64,000 nucleotides of DNA from Ulota crispa (taxonomy: Eukaryota > Streptophyta > Bryopsida > Orthotrichales > Orthotrichaceae): contig OY987242.1 of assembly GCA_963920765.1 (NCBI GenBank), positions 188,501 to 252,500 of the forward strand. The letters are read 5' to 3'. The translations under genes were made by a program, and so were the position numbers. The notes below the pieces were generated by a model that worked only from the letters and a program-made list of their open reading frames with translations, did no database searches and was not told the origin of the DNA. Shown piece after piece: positions 12,094-22,934 of the stretch. Position 1 is the first letter of the stretch, and every line of letters starts with the position of its first letter.

Positions 12094-12850
12094 CTAGTTT
12101 GCAGCAAGCCAAGCAAGGCAAGTTAGCAATTCCGAACTATACTCTCCATCCATCGGATAGTCCACGTGCATGTCCATGAACTCACTACAAGGGATAGTGT
12201 CCAAAATGACAAAAACATGTCCAAATTAACATGGCAAATTTACAGAAGTTGTCCAATTTGACAATCTTTTTGTCATTTTGGACACATTTAGTCAATTTGG
12301 ACATATCCATTAGGACACAATTTCTTGTAGTGAGTCTTCAATTTTCACCTTCACCGGTAGTACTAGCTTTGGTTCCTCCTTATTGCACTTTGGGGGTCTA
12401 AAGTCTTTGGTTTCCACGTTCACCGACAATATTGGTTGCTTGTCCACCTTCTCAAATTTTGAGGGCTTGCTTGCAAAAGGGAAATGACATTGCCTTCACC
12501 TTAGAACCATTGTAGCATAGTGGGCTTCTGTGTGGACCTTGTAGAAGCAATCTCTGTCACACATGTAAGCGCCCTTGCAACCTAGACAACATTGGTTCAT
12601 AACCTTCCCACAAATCCTTCCTACACTTCTGTAGTTATTTCATGCCTTTCCCAGCAAAATAATGGATCCCTTTGCTCTGAATGTTGACGTCTCCACAAGT
12701 CCGACCTGGCTTCAACCAATGATCACACAACCAAGTCGCACTCTTGTATTGGTATAGCTCTCTCTCTACTGGCTTCACTAACTCCACTTCCTGAACGTGA
12801 TCTTTGTATATAATATAGGAATTGCCAATTGAAGAGTCTAAATTATATTG
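12094..12850 (-). pseudogene. piggyBac-like transposase C-terminal relic
   Basis: Read on the minus strand, this encodes a decayed C-terminal transposase fragment. It opens with NLDSSIGNSYIIYKDH (about 12845-12797), matching the 'NAYIIYK' block that follows the catalytic core in piggyBac (DDE_Tnp_1_7) proteins. Further on is a cysteine-rich segment with ICGKV, CCLGC, MCDRDCFYKVHTE (about 12620-12520), like the terminal zinc-binding region of that family. The frame is broken by TAA at 12635-12637, a frameshift just downstream, and TGA at 12496-12498; both stops could be C-to-T changes from CAA and CGA. A charged tail rich in Lys and Glu follows, is interrupted by a 150-bp CACTA MITE, and ends at TAG 12094-12096. 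No DDE residues are present. Family assignment is from motifs only. Confidence 0.5.
12183..12332. mobile_element. CACTA-type MITE (150 bp)
   Basis: Ends are CACTACAAGGGATAGTGTCC and GGACACAATTTCTTGTAGTG, a terminal inverted repeat of about 20 bp. The interior is also inverted: AAAATGACAAAAA against TTTTTGTCATTTT, and GTCCAAATT against AATTTGGAC. The flanks read ACT and AGT, so the palindrome extends 3 bp outward rather than showing a direct target duplication. It sits inside the coding-like part of the transposase relic, so it inserted after that gene arrived. Confidence 0.75.
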
Positions 12851-14164
12851 CTAACCTGTTATTTTTGCCTTTCCTTCCACTGTTCTATTTCTCAAAATAA
12901 AAAGTGGAATGTTTGGTGAATTCATAATATAAATGCCTACAATTTGGCATGGAAAGATCTGTACAGAAGTTTTTATAATTTCATTTATCAAATTTGGATA
13001 AATGAGTAATTTTAAAATTCCCAAACATGTATCTTTTCATGCAATGTGAACTTGGAGTTATACATGATTGTGATTCTATTTGTTCTTACACCAACGACAA
13101 CTTGCCATTAAGGCTAAAATCTTTGTTTGGTTGTTGTAGATGCCTATGCTCAAAAATATGACTCTGTTTCTAATTGCAATGACGACTCTTTAAGGAATTA
13201 TGTACAACATGGAAAACTACAGTTCCACATTGTTTATGCGTTGTGCAAAGTTGCTTCAAAAATCTCAATGGGAATAGTGCTCTTCTGAACTGCTTTGTTT
13301 CCAAAACAAGCTTACAGTGCGTAAAAAATTAGTGTGTATTAGAATTTCAAAATTTTGACTTTGTGGGTTTTTTACAAACCTCCCAAGAACATTTTATTTT
13401 TACTATAAATTCTATATTTGCAATGATTTTGAAAATTATAGGGCATACACCAACTTGTTTAGCATTACAAATTTGAACAAGTACAAGTCATACAACCAAA
13501 CCCAAATGTACTAAATCCCATTTTAGGTACAACTTTTTGGAAAATAGTATGTCCAAAAAAATACATATTATAACTTTCAACCTTCTAATTTTCCAAAACT
13601 TGACAAATCTGATGTCAAAATTTTCAAGATGGCTAACAATCATAAATGAGTCTAAGATTTTATATTCAAATTCCAAATAAATCTTCAAACTTTGCTCACA
13701 CACCAATTTTAGCAAGTGCCCCTTTCAAACCAATTATGCTTAAGCAAATCTAAAGCAATGATGAATGATTTTAAACATCACAATAGAGTTTCAATGTAGT
13801 AAATCAATAGTGAATGTCTCATATGAGCATGAGAAGTCACTCTACCAAGTACACAATTACATTGTTGTGTATGCCTAAACTTGCAATGTGTGTGCTGCCA
13901 AAAAGCTCACAATATCAATAAACTTCTACAAAATAACGAGGCCACATTGTGTAAGTGGCATCCACAACGCCAATAACATTGTACATGCAAAAAAGGAATT
14001 TTGGGTTTATTAATTATTGCAATGCGACCGCCAGAGCAGGTTGTATTTCCACAACCTTGGTACGCAAAGAGGTCGAACTGGCAATTTTCATCTATTTGCT
14101 TGCCCCTTGAAGCGTCATACCACTTTTGTTAGAACTCTTTATTGACCATATTGAAACGAATCTA
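12851..14164. other. AT-rich intergenic DNA, no gene seen
   Basis: If the transposase relic had upstream exons on the minus strand they would lie here, but no catalytic-domain sequence was recognised. A TTAG acceptor-like sequence immediately precedes the relic's first readable codon. The remaining frames are short and low in complexity. Confidence 0.4.
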
Positions 14165-14424
14165 CTCCAATCCTCCAATCCTCCAATCCTCCAATCCTCC
14201 AATCCTCCAATCCTCCAATCCTCCAATCCTCCAATCCTCCAATCCTCCAATCCTCCAATCCTCCAATCCTCCAATCCTCCAATCCTCCAATCCTCCAATC
14301 CTCCAATCCTCCAATCCTCCAATCCTCCAATCCTCCAATCCTCCAATCCTCCAATCCTCCAATCCTCCAATCCTCCAATCCTCCAATCCTCCAATCCTCC
14401 AATCCTCCAATCCTCCAATCCTCC
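14165..14424. repeat. Octamer array (CTCCAATC) x 32.5
   Basis: A perfect tandem run of the 8-bp unit CTCCAATC over 260 bp. Neither the unit nor its complement contains a stop in any frame, so all six frames stay open and produce artefactual proteins with an eight-residue repeat. Every unit carries a CCAAT pentamer, the core bound by NF-Y factors. The array ends 1375 bp before the DREB start codon. Such perfect arrays usually vary in copy number. Confidence 0.98.
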
Positions 14425-15617
14425 GCAAGGACTGCAACGAACTCCATGCATTAGATAACCCTTCATCAAAATTTGATGCGGAGAGCTCTAAACCGGCTGT
14501 GCATTGGGGCACTTGTAACGGAAAAATAATCAACACTCTAAAGGTCTCATAGAATAGCTCGTTGTTTACCGTTAAAGGGCTTGTTTGCAGGGTACGCATT
14601 ATAGATGCCCTCACATTGATACTAGTGCGGGTAAGCAATTAGTATGGCCCCATTACTAGCCGAGATTCTTCAGTTTGCAATCGGTGTGGCGTACAGTATA
14701 AGTGGAAATTGGCGTAGTTTCCTAGAAACAACCGAGGGAGCTTGGACATCTTCGATGTCAATGAGGGCTACTGAATACTGATGAAGTGCCCTGCCAAGCA
14801 TCAGTCACAACAGAGGTTGACAGTCTGTATCGCCCGTAACTTGCTAGGATTCAGCACACAAAACAGACTGCTGAGAAACGCTGGATATCCATATACAGAT
14901 AACTGAGTTGGTGAGTGCGTTCAAGCTGTGACGCGCTCCTGGGATCAGCCACCTTGGACCAGCAACGAAGACCACTACTGTACTGTACTGTACTGCTGTA
15001 CTGCTCCACTGCATATTTCCCAGAAGTTGGGCTATTACAACTATTTATTATTATAATACAGATAACGTATGAGAAGCGACTATTCATACTTCTTACATAC
15101 ATATGAGTTATTAAATACGTAGTAGCCATGACGCGACCTCACATTCTCGCTATTTCTGTCCGTGAGAGTCTGAGAGATATTAACTTGGGGGCACGCGTCC
15201 CGCCCTGGCTCAGCCTCGTGTTTCCAGCGGGGCCCAGGAAGAGAAACATGTATACCTCTCGCCCAGCTTCTACTCCAGTGTGTCACCGTCTGCATCTTCA
15301 AATAAGCTTGGATCTAGAGTGCCTTCAAACCTTCAACCAGCATAGATTGATCCCCGAAAGTCAGATTCAGTTGGGCAATTCTCTGCTCCCTCGCTCCCAC
15401 TACCAATTTGCTCTGGAATTTTCCTCAACTGTCGACAAAGTCGTGGTCTCAATTGGCTGTGCTACTGTGCAAAGCTAATTCGGCTCACAAGGACGTTGCT
15501 GTAGCGAGTCTTCCAGAGCCCAGCTTATATGGTTTGATAGTGGCAGTTGCTGCCTAGTTTCGCCAGTTCAATCTCAATCTTTTGGAAAACGTGTACATTA
15601 TCTGTCAAGGCATTGGG
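14425..15617. other. Upstream region of the DREB gene
   Basis: Balanced base composition, unlike the AT-rich repeats around it, and no transposon terminus recognised. Includes a TACTG microsatellite around 14977-15003. No second coding region is supported; the open frames are under 120 codons and overlap on both strands. Likely promoter and distal regulatory sequence of the gene at 15800. Confidence 0.4.
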
Positions 15618-15625
15618 TATATAAG
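15618..15625 (+). promoter_or_regulatory. TATA box of the DREB gene
   Basis: TATATAAG lies 182 bp upstream of the start codon and would place transcription initiation near 15650, with a leader of about 150 nt. It is the clearest TATA element in the region. Confidence 0.55.
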
Positions 15626-15799
15626 AAGTCCGAAGTGCGTCGTGCAGTTCTGCGATCAAGTGTGCTTCTACATTAATATCAAGTTCAGACGTTGCTTGAA
15701 GATCAAGTTTTTTTTTCTGAAGACTTACCTTGGGTTCCAATTGATCTGGCATTAGTTGCCTAAAGCAGATAGTTAAGGAGGGAGGATTCGGTCACGATC

Positions 15800-16678
15800 A
15801 TGGTAGAGAAAAACAGGAGCCAGAGATGTGCGACGGAGATTAGGGCAGCAGGATCGCGACATTACTTAGCGCCCGTAAAGAAAGAGTTCAATTCCGTGAA
15901 GAAGGAGCCAATAACGGAGACGAGAGAGCCTGAGAGCGTGGCAAGCCCGAAGTACCGAGGGGTTCGGATGCGGCAATGGGGGAAATGGGTGTCGGAGATC
16001 AGGGAGCCGAACAAGAGGTCGCGCATCTGGCTCGGCTCGTTCCCGACGGCAGAGATGGCAGCTCGCGCGTACGACGCCGCGGTGGTGTGCTTGCGCGGCT
16101 CCGGAGGCACCCTGAATTTCCCGGATTCGCCTCCGAAGTGTCTTCCTGAATGCAACTCACCCCGCGACGTGCAAGCTGCCGCAGCCGCGGCTGCCGCAGC
16201 GGCCGAGCCCTGCACGCCCGTTCTGCTCCGCGTGAAATCAGAGGCCCAATCTCTGGATGCGCAGCTCAAGAGCATCAAGAACGAAACGCAGCTGTCCCCC
16301 AAGTCGCATCAACGCCCCGCGGATTCTGAAAATTCGGGTACTTCGTGTGAGCGATCGTGGTCGAAGAGTGCTGCGACGAAATCTGGAGTGACAGAGGATG
16401 AGGAACTCGATTGCACTGGCGAATCATCTCCCCCGCCTGAAGACGAATCGTATGTGAGCTTAGAAGATGTTGTCCTGGCGTGGGATGCCACCAAGTTTGA
16501 CGATATCAACTTTCTGGATTTGGAGGATTTTCCCACGCTGGAAGGGTCCTCGAGGAAATTTTCCAAGTCCAACTCGGGACGCAGGATTGTGAACCCACAG
16601 CAGCACCAAAATTGTCGTCAATTATCTAGCAGGTTTGAGCTCATGGAATACCCTGTTTGTGATGTCTTTACGGTATGA
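15800..16678 (+). CDS. DREB-type AP2/ERF transcription factor
   Basis: Intronless 292-residue nuclear DNA-binding protein. One AP2/ERF domain spans residues 51-108, with [19 protein letters not shown], the RIWLGSF strand, the AARAYD helix and terminal LNFPDSPP. Valine 14 and glutamate 19 of the domain mark the DREB rather than the ERF subfamily; such proteins bind DRE/CRT elements and commonly act in stress or developmental regulation. A ten-alanine run follows (about 126-135). Residues 198-248 are strongly acidic with interspersed aromatic and hydrophobic residues, as in activation domains. Four psi-K-x-E sumoylation consensus sites occur at K27, K34, K146 and K160. The start is supported by an in-frame TAG 30 bp upstream (15770) and a TATA box. 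No conserved neighbour or operon-like context exists. Exact orthology is not determined. Confidence 0.95.
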   Translation: MVEKNRSQRCATEIRAAGSRHYLAPVKKEFNSVKKEPITETREPESVASPKYRGVRMRQWGKWVSEIREPNKRSRIWLGSFPTAEMAARAYDAAVVCLRGSGGTLNFPDSPPKCLPECNSPRDVQAAAAAAAAAAEPCTPVLLRVKSEAQSLDAQLKSIKNETQLSPKSHQRPADSENSGTSCERSWSKSAATKSGVTEDEELDCTGESSPPPEDESYVSLEDVVLAWDATKFDDINFLDLEDFPTLEGSSRKFSKSNSGRRIVNPQQHQNCRQLSSRFELMEYPVCDVFTV

Positions 16679-17152
16679 AGAGTGCCCAAGGTTTATAATG
16701 AGAGGCAACAGTCTTCGTGTTACGGCTCTTCGAGCAGAACCCATTTTCGGAATCATCTCTCCGAAGGTGCAGCCTGCAGAGGTGCTTGAGCGTGAATGCG
16801 CATGCCTTTCATTTTAGAGTTAGAATAGGTGAAGGAGACAGAAGGTGGAGCACAGCGGCTCCATTGTCTGTCTTCATTACGTAGTTTTATGCAGCAGTGT
16901 AAATTTCACTCGATTGTCATTTCCAATCGATGTTGTTGCAACATACGTTCAGCCATAAGATTTGGAAAGTAGAAGTTTTGACACTGGATAGAACATCGTG
17001 AGTGGTTTACGCTCACCTGAGTTCCTGGGAAGTCACATCTGTTTCGAGTTTTGTATACTGTCCCTGAGGTGCCATATTGCAACTCGAACTGTTGAGAAAG
17101 AGATAAAAAACCTTTGAGAGCAGCATATTTTGTATGCTGCACTAATTTCTAG
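16679..17152 (+). other. Probable 3' UTR and downstream flank of the DREB gene
   Basis: Composition stays like the gene island until about 17150, where a TAAGGTA-type transposon end begins. No canonical AATAAA polyadenylation signal was seen, and no further coding region is supported. Confidence 0.35.
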
Positions 17153-17762
17153 TAAGGTAGGTGCACCCATAAGCGTGGAAATAAGGGTTTTGGAGTAGGT
17201 AAAATAATTGTGTAACTTTGAAAAAAATACTGTAAGTTACGAAATGGAAACCAAAAATATTGGCATCAATTTCAAGGTTCCAACTATAAGCATTTGTTCA
17301 CAAAGATTTTTCAAAGTCCAAAATCACTGAAATTGTAGGAACCATGTGTAAGAGATGTTAATCACAAGGCTTGTTGGTTCTTAAATAGTGAGATGGGTAC
17401 TCAAAACCTCATGCTAGTCACCCACAACCATCACTTCATCACCCATAACCATCACTCAACCACTCACAACTATTTGTTTTTTATTAATGAGCTTTGTGAC
17501 GGGCATGGGGACGCAGTGCTTATGGATGTTGCTACCTTATTACGTTGTGGTTTTCAATCGAGATATGATTTTACAAGTTTCGAATCTATTTGTCTCTTGA
17601 GTAAAATGTGTATCTTGTATTCTAACATTGCTGTTATCGTTGATATGTAGGCCCAATGTCTTGTCACGTCACTAAGTTTAGACGAAGTCATGTCATGTTC
17701 CAGTGAACTAATCCACCAAGTTTGGGTGGCATGTCAATAGCTCTGACAATTGAAAAGATAAT

Positions 17763-17879
17763 ACCCCATATTCGATCAATATGGTGTTGTCAGTTATATA
17801 TGGAGTGAATTTGGATCAACCTTAAGTCCAGATACACTCCACATATAGTTGACAACTCCATATTGATCGAATATGGGGT
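17763..17879. mobile_element. Foldback MITE (117 bp)
   Basis: ACCCCATATTCGATCAATAT at the left pairs with ATATTGATCGAATATGGGGT at the right, and the pairing continues inward (TATGGAGTG against CACTCCACATA), leaving only a short loop near 17820. No other copy was recognised in the window. Confidence 0.75.
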
Positions 17880-17979
17880 TAGTATGGTGCTGAGCCCAAG
17901 GAAGGTAGAAGCACTCAAATGCAACATTAGCAGTTTAGCGACACCTAAAATTAAACTTATAGTGGACATTCTTGCTTGC

Positions 17980-18038
17980 AAACAAGACACGCATGCACCC
18001 AAACAAGACACGCATGCACCCAAACCAGACATGCAATT
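17980..18038 (+). repeat. 21-bp tandem repeat, about 2.8 copies
   Basis: AAACAAGACACGCATGCACCC at 17980-18000 is repeated exactly at 18001-18021, followed by a diverged partial copy. There is no sign of a gene. Confidence 0.8.
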
Positions 18039-18570
18039 TACATAAGAGAACAAAAATTGTGTAAGTGGCGGATTGTGATTGGGTGTAACATGGTCTTTTT
18101 GCTGTCACTTTTTTGGGGGTCTAGCGTTTACAACATGTAAGTCAAGGGAACTGTCTTCAACAATTCATAATTTATTCATATGATCTCAAAAAACTTCAAA
18201 AAAAAATTTCCTTCAATCTATACCCATTTCCTATCAAGCCTATGCCATTAGTTTCTCAGAAAACCCTCCCAATTACCACATCTAAGGTAAGTGTCACATT
18301 TGGGTGCTTCTACCTTATGTTTCAAGTGCAACGGGTCGAAAAGAAATCATGGTGCCCACTGCTTACATAACTCTTCATTTACCAAATGAGAGGATGCATT
18401 AAATCACCAGAATGCACTGATAATATTTTTGAACAAGAGTCCAAAGTACGACACTTGTCACCGTTCTGCTACACATGTCAGACAGACGATAATAATCACC
18501 AATCGTGAAAGAAAAGTGCGCTTACCTTTTCCTTGAGGTGGTATTCCGGGACAATTCTCTCCTCCTTAAC

Positions 18571-19224
18571 TTAACCCCTAAATGCCCAAGGCTTTTTATG
18601 AGCTCTTCAAAATTTGCTCTAAAGTGAACAAAAAAGCCGACATTTTGATAAGTTGTATCAGTTTTATTTAAAATTGTAACCGTATAAATTCAAACTAGAT
18701 ATGTTATACATCACATTGAAAAAGAAAACACAACAATGTTGCTTATGGATTGAAAGATTATAATGTTTGATCAAGAGGGTGTTAAAACTGCAAAAATGAT
18801 TTAAAATCTCTCAATCCTTTTTTCACATGTCAAATTTGAAATGTTGGTCACCAAAAAAATATGAGGTTAAAGGATATAACATACATAACTCCAATCCATT
18901 TACGGCTTTTCAAAATCTCTTTTACAAATTTTTAAAATAAATTTCTAGTGTAATTTTTTCTCTAAGGTCTAGTGTATTTGAGGCTCATTTCCAAGAGCTC
19001 TTGACACTAAAAAAGTCAAGACAGCAATGGACAACCTTGCACAAAATCTTGAATAGGAAATTCACAATCAATAATTTCCAAAATCAAGTTTTTGATGCTA
19101 AAAGTAGACTTCAAAAATAATAAACTTGAAATACTAAATACTAAAAATAGAAACTTTTGTTAGGTTTTATAAAACTTCAAAATAATGTTTGCACCAAAAT
19201 GTGGTGCCTTGGGCAAGGGGTTAA
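18571..19224. mobile_element. TTAA-flanked non-autonomous element (654 bp)
   Basis: TTAA at both ends. The terminal inverted repeat is CCCCTAAATGCCCAAGGC against GCCTTGGGCAAGGGG; the right copy lacks the ATTT. The interior is an inverted homologue of 9440-10089, so these are two members of one subfamily. No coding region. Confidence 0.7.
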
Positions 19225-19374
19225 TGTCTCACTAATTCTAAATTCTAGCAACTTCTTGCTATGTAAACCTTGTGAAAGTTACTATTTATTTGGCACCACT
19301 GAAAGAGACAGGTGAGGCCGGTTTTAGTAAAAAGCAGCCTCCGGTCGTTAGGTAGAATTTGCTAGACTTACTCA

Positions 19375-19528
19375 TAAGGTAGATGTACCCAATCCTGACC
19401 CTGTCTCCAATGCCAACCATTAATGTACTTATTGTGTACATATCAAGTTTGAAATGAACCCACTAGGAACAGATGGTCGGAATTGAGGATGGATTGTTAA
19501 AAGATCAAGAATGGGCACATTTACCTTA
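19375..19528. mobile_element. Foldback MITE, AAGGTA family
   Basis: Left arm TAAGGTAGATGTACCCAATC; right arm ending GAATGGGCACATTTACCTTA. The core has CCAATGCCAACC, TGTACTTATTGTG and a CACTAGGAAC stretch corresponding to the TGTACC...CCCTAGGTAC core of the other copies, in degraded form. Confidence 0.5.
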
Positions 19529-19574
19529 CTAGTGAGATAACCATTGAGTGAGTGGAATACATTCCACAAGATAA

Positions 19575-19902
19575 TAGAGGGCTTCAAACATAAAATCTAG
19601 TCTTCAATCTTCTCACCTCACAGGATCTCCACTCCCACTGAATTGTTTTTGTTCCCTCGCACGCGCAAAGTTTGAGACACCCATGAGTTTGCGGAAGTTT
19701 CTGCGAGAGAAGTTCCGAGGTTTGAAGATGCAGGTGAATGAGCCTTGAGAAGCCACCAAGGTGAGTTTCTGAAGTTCACTCCTCAGGTGAATCACGTTAG
19801 GAGTGAAGTCCAGAGGTGAGTCATCTCGCGGTTCACGAGTGAATTCACATAGGTGAATTGCAATGTGAGTCACTTAAAAAAGTTGATGTTTGAAGCCCCC
19901 TA
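19575..19902. mobile_element. TIR element, left member of an inverted pair
   Basis: Starts TAGAGGGCTTCAAACAT and ends GATGTTTGAAGCCCCCTA, a terminal inverted repeat of about 17 bp. The interior is repeated in opposite orientation in the adjacent 19903-20242, so both units give frames starting with the same eight residues on opposite strands. Confidence 0.6.
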
Positions 19903-20242
19903 ACAGGGGGCTTCAAACATCAAATTTTTCAAGTGACTCACATTGCGATTCACCTTAATGAATTCACTAGTGAACAACAAGGTGACTCACCTCTAGAAAC
20001 CACTTTGAACGGGATTCACGTAAGGAGTGATTTCCAGAAATTCACCTTCGTGCAGCTCATCTCACGGGTGTCTCAGACGCTTAGACCCCCAACTTGTGCA
20101 CAAAACCCTATTTGGGGCTGATCGCAAACTCACAAGTGTCTCAAACTTTGGGCATGCAAGTGAACAAAAATAATTCACTAGCGAGCTGGGACCCTATGAG
20201 GTGAGAAACTTGTACACTTGATTTTATGTTTGAAGCCCTCTA
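19903..20242. mobile_element. TIR element, right member of an inverted pair
   Basis: Starts ACAGGGGGCTTCAAACATC and ends ATGTTTGAAGCCCTCTA. It is an inverted homologue of 19575-19902, with matching blocks such as GTGACTCACATTGCGATTCA. The two units abut within a few bases, giving a palindrome of about 670 bp. Confidence 0.6.
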
Positions 20243-20274
20243 ATGATCAATGATGCACCTAGTATTGGATTTCA

Positions 20275-20402
20275 CTAAGGTATTCCTACCCATATCCAAC
20301 TCGATCCTAATTCGGACCCCTATGTATTCAAGGTGAAATGAACACCCTAGGTACATAGGGGTCGGAGTTGGGAAAGGATAGAGTATGGGTAAGGTTACCT
20401 TA
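20275..20402. mobile_element. Foldback MITE, AAGGTA family (128 bp)
   Basis: Left arm TAAGGTATTCCTACCCATAT, right arm ATGGGTAAGGTTACCTTA, with the family core CGGACCCCTATGTA paired to TACATAGGGGTCGG. One of the cleanest copies. Confidence 0.7.
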
Positions 20403-22921
20403 AAACTCACTGTGGAGGCATAGGCTCATTCACTCGCCTGACACTTTGTTTGTGGGGGCAAGGCAAAAGAATTTGGCTAGAGTAATAATTTATCCTTATT
20501 TTGTAATTGCTCTTTTTTATTTCCTTTCATGCTCTTTAACTAAAGTAGGGTTTTTGAATCCAAATGTGAATTTGATATTCCTAAATTCATCTCCTCATGG
20601 TACATTTCAAAGCTCTTACATTTTTTGGCAGGTTGAAATATCCATTTAATTTTTGTCTTTGCAAGTCCTACCACAATGAGAGATCCCAACTTTGTTGAGT
20701 TGTTAAAGGTAAAAAAAACTTATCAAAGAAAACCATTAACATTTTATGCAAAAAAATGGTGGGATTTAAGTTGAAATGAGGTTTAACAAAATGGTCAACC
20801 CAAACCTTGAGTGAAATCCCGCATTCTTTGATTCCAAAATTTCCAAAAAATATAATTATGTAAATAAAATGTAATAAACCAAAACATGAAACTTGAAATG
20901 TAGTGTGAAGAACCAAGTCACAACTTTTGATTGTATATTTGTGAGATAATCAGATTTCAGTGGGACGTGGAACATGGAATAGCCCCTTTGTGTTCCCCAT
21001 TGGTGCTTGTTGGTGTTGTGCGTTGGTATCTTGGAGGTCTAGATTGAGAGGAAACTTTGGCACGCAAGTTGAGCAATTAGCTGGCTCAAGTAGCGCTGCC
21101 CCCCGCCTGGAGGGCGGAGCAATCATGGGTCCTACTCTTGGCCAGTGGCCATCATTCTTGCTTGAGGAGTGAAAGCACTTGAACCACAGCACCACCTGTG
21201 ACCACCACAACTTCCGTCCTCCTTCAAAGGAACTAGAAAATGTGTGACTGCCTAACACATTGGAAACACAACATAATTAACAGCTAAACCCAAAATTTTA
21301 TTGCCATTGCAAAAAACCGGTTGCAAGGCCAAGTAGATGGGATTGGGGAGCCAATCAATGCCCTAACTTCCGTTTGTGTCAAATTAGAAATTATATCAAA
21401 GTAACATTAAAGGCCAACCACCTAGTGGCAAACGCCACATGGGGCACCCACTATTTGCCCTCACCCGGGCTCTGATTTGCCAAGACACACATGGATGCTG
21501 CCCCGGCTCCACCATATCCACATCAATGGCTGCCACTCGTTTGCCACGTAACTTACTCATCACTCCTCTACCCCTCTTTTTCTCTTAATCTCTCTCCTTG
21601 GCATTGGAGGAAGCTCTAACTCTAGGGCCTCTGTCCATCTTTCTTATAAAGCAAAGGATGCTCTGAAACACAGCAATTCCTTATGCATATTTCAGGAAGA
21701 AACTAGAATAGCCAACCTTTAGTAGGCGTGCATGTGGATAGTGGAACGGTTTTTCTAAAATAATGTGGTTATCACTATTCTTTCACCTTCTGAGGAAGGC
21801 TAACCACAAAGGTTAATTACACTAATTTACTTCATGATTGTGGCACTGTTTTTTTCAAAAGTCACACTTGATGTAACGTATTAAAACTACTTTAATTGGA
21901 ATATTGCTATATTGCATTGTCTAATTTGCACCAAAATAACAACTTTGTTTCTACACTAGTTTTGCCTCTTTACTTGTAGAACCTTCTAAGGGTTTAGGCT
22001 TTAAAGAAAATTCTTTGGTATATGTTTTTTCTTTTTTTCTTTTTTCTAAATTCCTATGCAAAGTTGAGTCTCTAGACATGTTGTATGACATATTGTGTGA
22101 TGCAACTAATTTACTTGCTTTATTTTGTAGCTCAAACCAAAAAAACTTCTTATAGTGTCTTGGTTGACTCTTAAAACTCCTTTATTTTTTTGTGTTTACA
22201 TGCTCGAAGGCTTGAAATTGACCTCTCTCTCAATAAAATTATTAGTGGATCAAATTTATGAAGTTTTTTCAATAATTCAACCATAAGATCTATTTTGTTG
22301 CTTACTCATGTACACCCTCTCAAAATTTCAGACTCTATAAGGGCATATTTCATTAGATAATAACCCTCAAAGTAGGATCGTTTTTTTTTTGTAGCTTCTC
22401 TAAAAAGTCAATTTTTATTTTGGTCATCCAAAATGATATCTTCCACTTTATGAATTCCTTGTGCAATTTGAGTTTCTTGTAGAGCATGAAGTTAGCTATA
22501 TGCCTCACAATTTATATGATTATCCAATGCTTAAAACATAGTGGAAACAAATTGGAAGTGGGAACTTCTGTTGAAATTTCACTACACTAAGAAAACTTCA
22601 CTAAAGAGATTCTTATAGTTGTCATAAATCTCAATTACAAAATCCTTACGGTGTAAATCTAAAACATCATGTAGCATACTTGTGTAAGGAATTTTTTTCT
22701 AAATAAAAAGTAAGGTAGAAGTTATTACGTAATCAAGGAAACTTGATTGCAAATTTTGCCTATCAGCGACCAAACCATTGTGAAGTGTTTTTAAACACTT
22801 TGTGGGCAACACCCTTCTCAATCTCTTTGTTTTAGATTTTTTTAGGGATACCCTTGTTGACATCTAAATTACATATGGTACTATATCTCACTCAAGAAAT
22901 TATTCAGTTCTTTTTTGGGAG
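20403..22921. other. Intergenic DNA, no gene supported
   Basis: Two GC-richer patches (about 21050-21240 and 21420-21560) stand out but neither reads as a known protein. A CACTA-like string, CACTACACTAAGAAAAC, occurs near 22580 without a partner. GAG at 22919-22921 is the left target duplication of the large CACTA element. Confidence 0.4.
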
Positions 22922-22934
22922 CGCTAGTGGAAAA
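22922..22934 (+). repeat. Left terminal inverted repeat of the CACTA element
   Basis: CGCTAGTGGAAAA, a variant of the CACTAGTAGAAAA type, preceded by the GAG duplication. Identity with the right end does not extend obviously beyond 13 bp. Confidence 0.55.

Larger units (their letters stand above)
17153..18317. mobile_element. Putative long AAGGTA-family element
   Basis: The left end TAAGGTAGGTGCACCCATAA and the right end TTTGGGTGCTTCTACCTTA are inverted repeats of the type seen in the foldback family at 58381-58790. The 1.16 kb between them includes a separate palindrome (17763-17879) and a 21-bp tandem repeat. The right end is itself part of a small palindrome, so two independent elements remain possible. 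Confidence 0.35.

Noticed and set aside
14092..14638. Long overlapping open frames on both strands with an eight-residue repeat
   Set aside because: They arise only because the CTCCAATC octamer has no stop codon in any frame; flanks lack start or splice context.
22579..22610. Alternative left terminus CACTACACTAAGAAAAC for the large CACTA element
   Set aside because: It does not match the right end at 51751, and the GAG duplication is found only with 22922.
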